Shown: positions 57,284 to 64,000 of the stretch, piece after piece | How the letters are laid out: every line of letters starts with the position of its first letter | Position numbering within the stretch: position 1 is the first letter of the stretch | Source: Gentiana macrophylla | Taxonomy: Eukaryota > Streptophyta > Magnoliopsida > Gentianales > Gentianaceae | Reading direction: 5' to 3' | NCBI GenBank assembly: GCA_026214975.1 | Contig: CM047817.1 | Span: 93,848,773 to 93,912,772 of the forward strand | DNA: 64,000 bases | Program-made: the position numbers and the translations under genes | Notes under the pieces: generated by a model | Told to the model about the DNA's origin: nothing | The model's database searches: none | Seen by the model: the letters and a program-made list of their open reading frames with translations, nothing else

Positions 57284-58820
57284 AGTTTCGTCCTTGAAAC
57301 TAGAACGTACCTGGTAGAGACACAAAGTATGGGAATTCCATGTCCGCTTCCACTTCCCAAGTGGCCTCAGTCGGTGCATGATTGGTCCATTGCACCAATA
57401 CTAACGGGACCATCCGGCGCTTGATCATCCTTTCTTTCCTATCCTAAATCTTGATCGGTTTTTCTTCATATGACAGGTTGTCTTGCAAAACCCCCGGATC
57501 TATTTCAGAATCAGTTTCAGCTTGAGTCAAACACTTCTTCAGCATCGACACATGGAACACATTATGAACTCTAGACATCGATTCCGGCAATCGAAGTCTA
57601 TAAGCTAGCCGTCCAATCCTTTCAATAATGTCGAAGGGTCTTATGTATCTCGGACTGAGCTTTCCCTTGGCCCCGAACCTCTTGACCCCTTTCATCGGTG
57701 ATGCTCTCAAATAAACTCGGTCCCCGACTTTGAATTCCAACGGTCTTTGCCTGACATCCACCCAACTCTTCTGACGATCTTGAGCTGCCTTGAGATTCTT
57801 CCGAATAAGATCGATCTTATTCTTAGCCTGTTGCACCAGCTCCGGCCCTGTAAGTTGTCTCTCCCCTACTTCATCCCAATATAGAGGAGTCCGACACTTT
57901 CTTCCATATAGGGCTTCAAATGGTGGCATGCCAAGGCTCGAGTGATAGCTGTTGTTGTAGTCAAACTCCGCTAATCCAAGATCATCCAACCAAGAACCCC
58001 CCGCGTCCAAGACACATGCCCTAAGCATGTCTTCTAAGGTCTGAATTGTCCTCTCGGACTGTCCATCCGTCTGAGGGTGAAACGCCATGCTAAGTGCTGT
58101 CTTGGTCCCAAAAGCTTTCTGCAAGCCTTTCCAAAAGCGACTAGTGAACCGTGTGTCTCTGTCCGACACAATCGATAAGGGCACACCATGATATCTTACC
58201 ACATTATCAAGATACAAGGTGGTGAAATTCTTAATTGGCATGTCCTTCTTACATGGCAAGAAATGGGCTGACTTCGTGAGTCTATCGACAATCACCCAAA
58301 TCATGTCATGACCACCCTTACTCTTCGGCAATCCGGTAATGAAATCCATGGTGATGTTCTCCCACTTCCATTCCGGGATCTCCAAAGACTTCAACAAGCC
58401 TCCAGGCTTCCTGTGCTCTGCCTTCACCCTTTGACAAGTGTCACATTTAGCCACAAAGGTTGCAACATCAAGTTTCATGCCTGGCCACCAATAATGTCCC
58501 TTAAGGTCCCTATACATCTTAGTGGCTCCGGGATGAACCGCAAACGCAATCCTATGAGCTTCTTCCATGACCTGGTCCCATAGACCATCCACATCCGGAA
58601 CACACAAACGATCTCCGTACCACAGATGGCAACTCTTGTCCAACTGATAACCCACTATCGGCTTCTCCCGAGCTACCCGCTTGAAGTCCACCATAACTGG
58701 GTCTTCGTCCTGTTTAACCCGGATCTCGTCTAGTAAATCGGACCTCGCCATCAATGGCGCCAAATCGATCGTCTTACCTCCCGTTCGACCACTTGGACTG
58801 AAGTCCGTCCAATTTATCAA
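57284..58820 (-). pseudogene. Integrase with C-terminal chromodomain-like region (Tekay/Del), interrupted
   Basis: In active relatives this enzyme inserts the cDNA copy. The minus-strand frame 58820-57444 shows the zinc-binding region (EEAHRIAFAVHPG ... CDTCQ) and the catalytic D,D,E set: ITMDFITGLP, SDRDTRF and TDGQSERTIQ. The GPY-like region and RVHNVFHVSMLKKC follow. A TAG at 57444 cuts the tail. The downstream frame (57443-57300) continues LVQWTNHAPTEATWE, a chromodomain-like end of chromoviruses. The upstream join to RNase H is frameshifted near 58780-58820. Confidence 0.9.
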
Positions 58821-60686
58821 CTAGTTCCTGAACTGTCGTAATAGCATTTACCGCCCTCCGGCTCAAAGCATCCGCCACCACATTGGCTTTACCCGAGTGA
58901 TACTGAATATCTAGGTCATAATCCTTGATGAACTCAAGCCATCTTCTTTGCCTCATATTCAAGTTCTCTTGAGTGAAGAAGAACTTGAGGCTCTTGTGAT
59001 CCGTGTAAATCCTCGCTTTCACACCGTACAAATAATGTCGCCACAACTTAAGGGCGAACACTACCGCTGCTAATTCCAGATCGTGAGTCGAATAATTCTT
59101 CTCATGTACTTTCAGTTGTCTCGAAGCATACGCGATCACCTTTCCCGAATGCATCAACACACAACCCAGACCCTGACCCGACGCATCCGTGTAGACATCA
59201 TAATCCCCGAATACCTCTGGTAACGATAACACCGGTGCTGTAGTTAACCGATCCTTCAAAGTCTGAAACGCTGCTTCACACTCCTCCGTCCACTCGTACT
59301 TGACATTCTTTTGAGTGAGCTTCGTGAGAGGTGTGGCTATCCTCGCAAAATCCCGGACAAACTTCCGATAGTAACCGGCTAGGCCCAAGAAACTCCTTAT
59401 TTCCGTTACTGTTGTAGGCCTAGGCCAATTACTTACCGCTTCAATCTTGGCCGGGTCCACCTTGATTCCTTCCGCTGTGACTACATGTCCGAGGAAACTA
59501 ACTTGATCGAGCCAAAATTCACACTTGCTGAATTTCGCGTAGAGCTGACTGTCCTTCAACGTTTGCAACACTATCCTTAGGTGTTCCTCGTGTTCCTTCT
59601 CATCCCTAGAATAGAAGAGAATGTCGTCGATGAACACTATCATGAACTTGTCCAAATACGGCATGAACACCCGCTGCATTAAGTCCATAAATGCCGACGG
59701 TGCATTGGTTAACCCGAATGGCATCACCAAAAATTCATAATGCCCGTATCTAGTACTGAAGGCTGTCTTAGGAATATCGGACACCTTGATCTTCAACTGG
59801 TGATAACCAGATCTGAGGTCGATCTTGGAGAATACTTTCTTTCCTTGCAACTGACAAAAGAGATCATCGATCCTCGGCAAAGGATACTTATTCTTAATTG
59901 TCAAATTATTTAGTGCCCGATAATCGATGCACATCCTCATACTGCCGTCCTTCTTCTTTACAAATAAAACTGGTGCTCCCCAAGGCGACGTGCTTGGCTG
60001 TATCACTTTTCTCTCCAACATCTCTTTGATTTGAACCTTTAATTCCTTCAACTCTGCTGGCGCCATCCGATATGGTGCCTTTGCCGTAGGCTGAGCCCCG
60101 GGAACCAAATTTATCTCAAACTCGATAACCCTATCCGGCATATCCCCCGGCAACTCCTCGGGAAAGACTTCTGGGAAATCCTTCACTACCGGGGTTTCTT
60201 CCAGCTTAGCTCTCTGTACTTCTGTGTTCAAGGCAAACACCATGAACCCTTCACATCCTTTCTTCAGTGCCCTCATGGCCCTGACTGCTGAGATTACAAC
60301 CTGCTTACCGTTTCCAGTCTTCACCACATTCCCCTGAAAGGTCTTAGCGGACTTTCTGGGAACCTTGAAGATTACTATCTTACCATGACAGTCCAGAAAC
60401 ACATGGTTCTTGGATAGCCAATCCATTCCCAAGATCACGTCAAAATCAGTGAAATCCATCACTGTTAGGTCTTGATGGCTCTTATGACTTCCAACCCTAA
60501 TATCGACTTGTTGTAAACGTTGAGCGCACTTAGTCATCCTCCCCAACGGGGTAGTTATTGACAACGGATTCCCTAATTCTTGCAATGGTAGGTTAAGTTT
60601 CCTAGCTGTCTTAGTAGACACAAAAGACCCTGAGGCTCCTGAATCAAATAGTGCCGTAACTGCTAGACTCTCTAGGATTATAGTAC
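58774..60686 (-). pseudogene. Protease, reverse transcriptase and RNase H (Tekay/Del)
   Basis: The minus-strand frame runs from just after the candidate intron. The protease active site [12 protein letters not shown] lies at about 60640, with VILGMDWL at about 60440. Reverse transcriptase follows with [26 protein letters not shown] and the catalytic FIDDILFYS, then the connection [12 protein letters not shown]. RNase H has [32 protein letters not shown] and VADALSRR. This section is open over 615 codons and looks intact, but it ends by frameshift at 58774 before integrase. Active copies would use it to copy element RNA into DNA. Confidence 0.95.
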
Positions 60687-60780
60687 CTGATCATGTATTT
60701 ATTTAGATTTCACAGTTAATATCATATGGCGCCATATCATATTAAGTAGTTCAAAATAAAATAAAGACATTAAAAGATAC
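60687..60780 (-). other. Candidate 94-bp intron between gag and protease
   Basis: On the minus strand the segment starts GTATCTTTTAATGTC, contains a branch-like ATATTAACTG, and ends ACATGATCAG. It is AT-rich, unlike the coding flanks. Removing it would join VVTG to TIILESL, a junction that is continuous and conserved (VVTGT-) in related elements. Unremoved, it introduces stops. It could instead be a small insertion that happens to have GT-AG ends. Confidence 0.6.
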
Positions 60781-61957
60781 CTGTCACCACTAGATCATCC
60801 ACCTCTCCTGACTCGACGTCTGCTATGAAAACCCTGGTAGGCCTATTGCCCCCATTTTTAGCACCCTGAAGATTGGCCCCAGTGGCCGGTGTACTAACCT
60901 CCTTTCCTCTTTTCGGACAATCTCTAGAATAATGCCCAATCTTTCCGCACCATAACATTTAACCGACGAACCCACATTTCCCTGAGCTGTCTTCCCAACT
61001 GAGCCTGTTGTTCCCGGCACCCCAAATTTCTTCTGCCCCTGATTTGGTGCTGTCCCGCTGCCCCTCTGAAAACTTGAAAATGATCTCTTCGCACCCGCGG
61101 CAGCTGCATTCTTCCTCAGTAGCTTCTCTGCTGTCAAGGCTCTATCCACTGCATCGGCCATGGTAACTGGTCGTGGGCCTAACATACCCTTAGCTATCTC
61201 ACCAGTTAATCCATCAGTGAACTTTGCTATACTTCTCTTCTGATCCGAAGAGATCTCCGGGTAGAACTGACATAATTCATTGAACCGCTGCGAATACTGA
61301 GTGACTGTCATCTGCGATTCCTGCTTTAAGTCTAGAAATTCCTTGGACTTAGTGTCCTGAGCTGCTTGAGGAAAATACTCCATGTAAAATGCCTCCTTAA
61401 AAGCCTTCCAAGTTGTGAAGTCTCCATTGAACCTCTGATATGACTCCACCCAGCGTTGGGCATTCCCCATCATCAACGCTAAAGCAGCCGGCAACCACTC
61501 CGCCTCCGGAGCCTTCATGCTGGTACAATTCTTTTCGAAACCCCTGAACCATAAATCCGCTTTATCTGCACTCACGTTTCCAAAGAAATCTGACACATGA
61601 TACTTCCTAATCTTTTCGACCCAGTCAATCGGTTTCTCATAGTACGGACGGGCTGTCTCTTGCGAAGCTTGACTAACAGTGGTAGTCCCTCTTTGCTGCT
61701 GCTGTTGCAACATTGCCTGTTGTTGTTGGAGGATAGATCTTTGTTGTTGCACTTGATGCAATTCTTTGACAAAGTAATGCAACACATCTTGCGGTTGCTG
61801 CAGTCTGGTCGGGTCAACAGACTGAGAGGGATTTACTAGGGTGTCCCTAGGTGGAGCACTTCGAGAGTTGGCCCTGGTGGCCTCAGGAATCCTCCTTTGG
61901 TTTCCCACTCTAGCATAAGAGGACCTATTAATCGGTGGGAGAACAGGTGGTGCCCCA
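60781..61957 (-). pseudogene. Gag of the Tekay/Del-like element, frameshifted in the zinc knuckle and truncated
   Basis: On the minus strand gag reads a glutamine-rich start (HQVQQQRSILQQQQ), then capsid with DLWFRGFEKNC, ALALMMGNAQRWVESY, YFPQAAQDTKSKEFLDLKQ and MTVTQYSQRFNELCQFYPE, then a basic region. One base is missing in the CCHC knuckle near 60957: the first Cys lies in one frame and CGKIGHYSRDC in the other. The frame is open up to 61957 without a clear ATG, because an Athila-like LTR is inserted at 61958. Gag would assemble the particle in active copies. Confidence 0.9.
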
Positions 61958-63763
61958 TGATGAGCATTTTTTTCTCACCGAACAAATTTATTAAATACTC
62001 AAGACAACGGTGACTAAACAAGCTCTCTAACCGGCAGTGTACCGGGTCGATTGCCAGAATAGCTACAGGAGTCCGAGGTCGAACCCAAAGGAATTGTGCT
62101 TGCAAGTACCAAAGTAAACGTAGTGCTTAGTCTAGGTGATCAATCTTTTTTTTAAAGTGTTTATAACTACAACGACACTAAAGCGATCTATACTAACGAG
62201 TCTAAAGATAAAAAGAACGGAAGAAGATTAGACTACTAGATTTGAAAGATAATAAAGAGACATAGCCGAACCATGATCCATATGACTAATCTCAACCCTA
62301 AGGTAGACAAAACCGGGAGTGTGCAACAACAAACGAACTCTCACATTCAATCTCACGGGTGCGAACTCCTAAACCCGGTGCTAGCGTCTGAACAACTCTC
62401 TTCTAACACCTTATGCCATGTTAAGGTCTGAACAACTCTCTCCTAACAAGTCATGTTTTGCACTCGAGCCGCTTAAACGTACAAACGAGTAACCTCATGA
62501 TGAGCTCGGTTTAACAACTAAAACGAGACTACATCACGATCCTAGAACCCTTTTCCCACACCCCTCTCTCTGAACAACTCTCAAGAGTGATGTGTGTGAT
62601 TTTTGACCTAGGTGATCAATCTAGCCCAAATTCGTTATAACAAGTTCTAAGACATGAAAAGCGCAAGATACAACAATAAAAGCACTACCCACTCCCAATT
62701 TCATCACCCAAAGGGTGATTTCACCAAATTTCACATGATTCAAGCTATGAAGATGTTTAGCTACTCATTATACTAATCAAAACATGCACAAAACAGTAAA
62801 TAAGAGCCATAACAAGTAAAAGAGAAGAGAAATATACCATAAGATTGCAGAAATTCGAGTTGAGATCCAAAAAGTACAAAATATAGAAGTAATTAAAAGG
62901 TGGTCTCTTAGTGTTAGAAATGAAAATCTAAGCTAAGAAATGGAAAGATTAAGCTAAGATGTTGTTGATTTACACTAAGAGGGAGTATTCTAAGCTATTA
63001 CAAAATTCGAGCTATGAAAGGGGTAGAGTTTGGCTAAGAAGATGAATAATAATCCCAAAATGGACTAAGGGGGGTATTTATAGGTGGAGGGAAAATCCTG
63101 CAGATTTTGGTTCGAACGCTGGTTCCAGATGAATGGAACGTGCGTTCTGCTTGAAGTTCTGGGCAGCTTAGGGCTTTTGTCTTGCGAAACGCTGGTTTAC
63201 AGGCATGGAACGTGCGTTTAAGAGGTCTGGAACGCACGTTCCAAGGTACAGAACGTGCGTTTGAATGGCCTGGAACGCACGTTCTAGGTAATTGCTAAAC
63301 CAGCGTTTGAAGGAGCTGAACTCTGTATGACTCTGGCAACTCTGGAACGCTGGTTTGAGGGTTGGAACGCCAGTTTGGAGACCTGGAACGCTGGTTTGAG
63401 GGTTGGAACGTGCGTTTGGACCCTGTGCCACCAATTCTTCACTTTTTCTCCTTTTCCACCTCTTTTCGCCTCGGTTATGTTTCTCATTGTAAACCATTGC
63501 CTTCGGGTCCTCGAGACATCAATACCCTAAATCATCACAATGACCAAAAACAACCAAAACATTCCAAAGGGTAAACGTGCTCGGGAATGGGGTCAATATC
63601 ATCAAAAAGGGGTGGTAAACTATCAAAATGACGGAATTACCCCCCGTGCGAGGAACTCACAATATTACCCCGAAAGTGGCCTAAATTATCCAAAAATGTG
63701 TTGAAAATGTGGTAAACGGAGGCCAAACAATGTAGCGGAGTCACGTAAAGTTGACTCCCATCA
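61958..63763 (-). repeat. Athila-like LTR (1806 bp), 3' LTR of an element beyond the window
   Basis: The plus-strand boundaries are TGATGAGCAT and TTGACTCCCATCA (inverted ends TGATGAG/CTCATCA with one change). The left flank CCCCA is the presumed target duplication. A polypurine tract on the minus strand immediately follows at 63764, so the body of the element lies to the right of the window. The LTR includes repeated AACGTGCGTT-like motifs at 63110-63420. Confidence 0.8.
63110..63420. repeat. Cluster of AACG-NN-CGTT / AACGCTGGTT motifs in the LTR
   Basis: About a dozen 10-base near-palindromes (AACGTGCGTT, AACGCACGTT, AACGCTGGTT, AACCAGCGTT, AACGCCAGTT), each usually preceded by GG, are spaced 15-40 bases apart. 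Confidence 0.9.
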
Positions 63764-64000
63764 ACCACCCCACACTTAGCCTTTGCTCGTCCTCGAGTAA
63801 AATGGGCGTTTTGAAACAAACCAAGGGATTCAACTTTATGCTGTAGGTGCTACTACTCACATTCTCAAGGTAACCACAAAGTAAGAAACACGAACATATA
63901 CACATTGGTGCAACATTATCAAGAAAATGGAGTGTGTGTGGTGCAAAGCTAGAACCAAGTACTCAAAAAGATTGTTGGGGCTTGAATCCCAACCAAAAAG
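63764..64000 (-). mobile_element. 3' end of the internal region of an Athila-like element
   Basis: The minus strand reads CGAGGACGAGCAAAGGCTAA then GTGTGGGGTGGT directly before the LTR start, a well-known Athila-type sequence around the polypurine tract. No coding is visible in the remaining bases; the element extends off the right edge. Confidence 0.75.

Noticed and set aside
58308..58583. 91-codon plus-strand frame within the integrase region
   Set aside because: Antisense shadow of a clearly recognised integrase.
1..64000. CRISPR arrays, riboswitches, bacterial operons, rRNA genes
   Set aside because: None was seen. Regular repeats in the window are microsatellites, minisatellites or LTR-internal motifs of plant elements.

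Overview
This window is nuclear DNA from a flowering plant, very probably an asterid eudicot. The reasons are AT-rich, intron-style sequence, plant LTR retrotransposons of the Ty3/gypsy (Tat-, Tekay- and Athila-like) and Ty1/copia types, Helitron termini, a Stowaway MITE, and one NLR resistance gene with the long N-terminal region typical of the R1/late-blight-resistance group of asterids. The species assignment is inference. There are no bacterial operons, CRISPR arrays or rRNA/tRNA genes.

Layout. 0-2.6 kb: a gypsy pol scrap, a copia 3' LTR and the 3' end of a decayed copia element (minus strand). 3.7-8 kb: a region ending in a good Helitron 3' terminus. 9.1-9.6 kb: a 318-bp mini-Helitron and a 162-bp foldback MITE. 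10.1-10.8 kb: an AT-rich minisatellite. 11.6-13.8 kb: a second copy of the 2-kb copia family in the opposite orientation, split by a solo LTR with a target-site duplication (TSD). 16.2-16.5 kb: a two-exon fragment of a Ran GTPase gene. 20.5-21 kb: a broken DUF1985 (Ulp1-transposon-associated) fragment. 23.8-27.5 kb (minus): an intact single-exon 1226-codon NLR, the only convincing intact host gene.

27.6-51.8 kb, upstream of the NLR: a Stowaway MITE followed by four head-to-tail non-autonomous Helitrons of one family (H1-H4), each with A|TC...CTAG|T or TTAG|T boundaries. H4 was split first or second by two LTR retrotransposons: an 8.35-kb Tat-like gypsy element (33600-41952; TSD ACCGA/ACCAA) and an 8.8-kb copia element (42384-51165; TSD ATAAG/ATAAA). 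The gypsy element keeps gag and carries an antisense ORF with two GT-AG introns and a 90-bp tandem repeat. Its pol has been lost and replaced by an Athila-like LTR piece. Beyond the block, at 52.25 kb, lies a 55-bp copy of the NLR's own leader and start codon.

52.3-55 kb: a minus-strand copia remnant interrupted inside RNase H by a solo LTR (TSD AGCTC). 55.2-61.96 kb: a chromovirus-like (Tekay/Del) gypsy element on the minus strand, with LTR, PPT, integrase, RT/RNase H, protease and gag. It has a candidate 94-bp spliceosomal intron between gag and protease and several disabling lesions. Its gag end is cut by an Athila-like LTR (61958-63763) whose body lies beyond the window. Genes do not cooperate in a pathway here: this is an NLR locus embedded in nested transposons whose insertion order can be read from TSDs.
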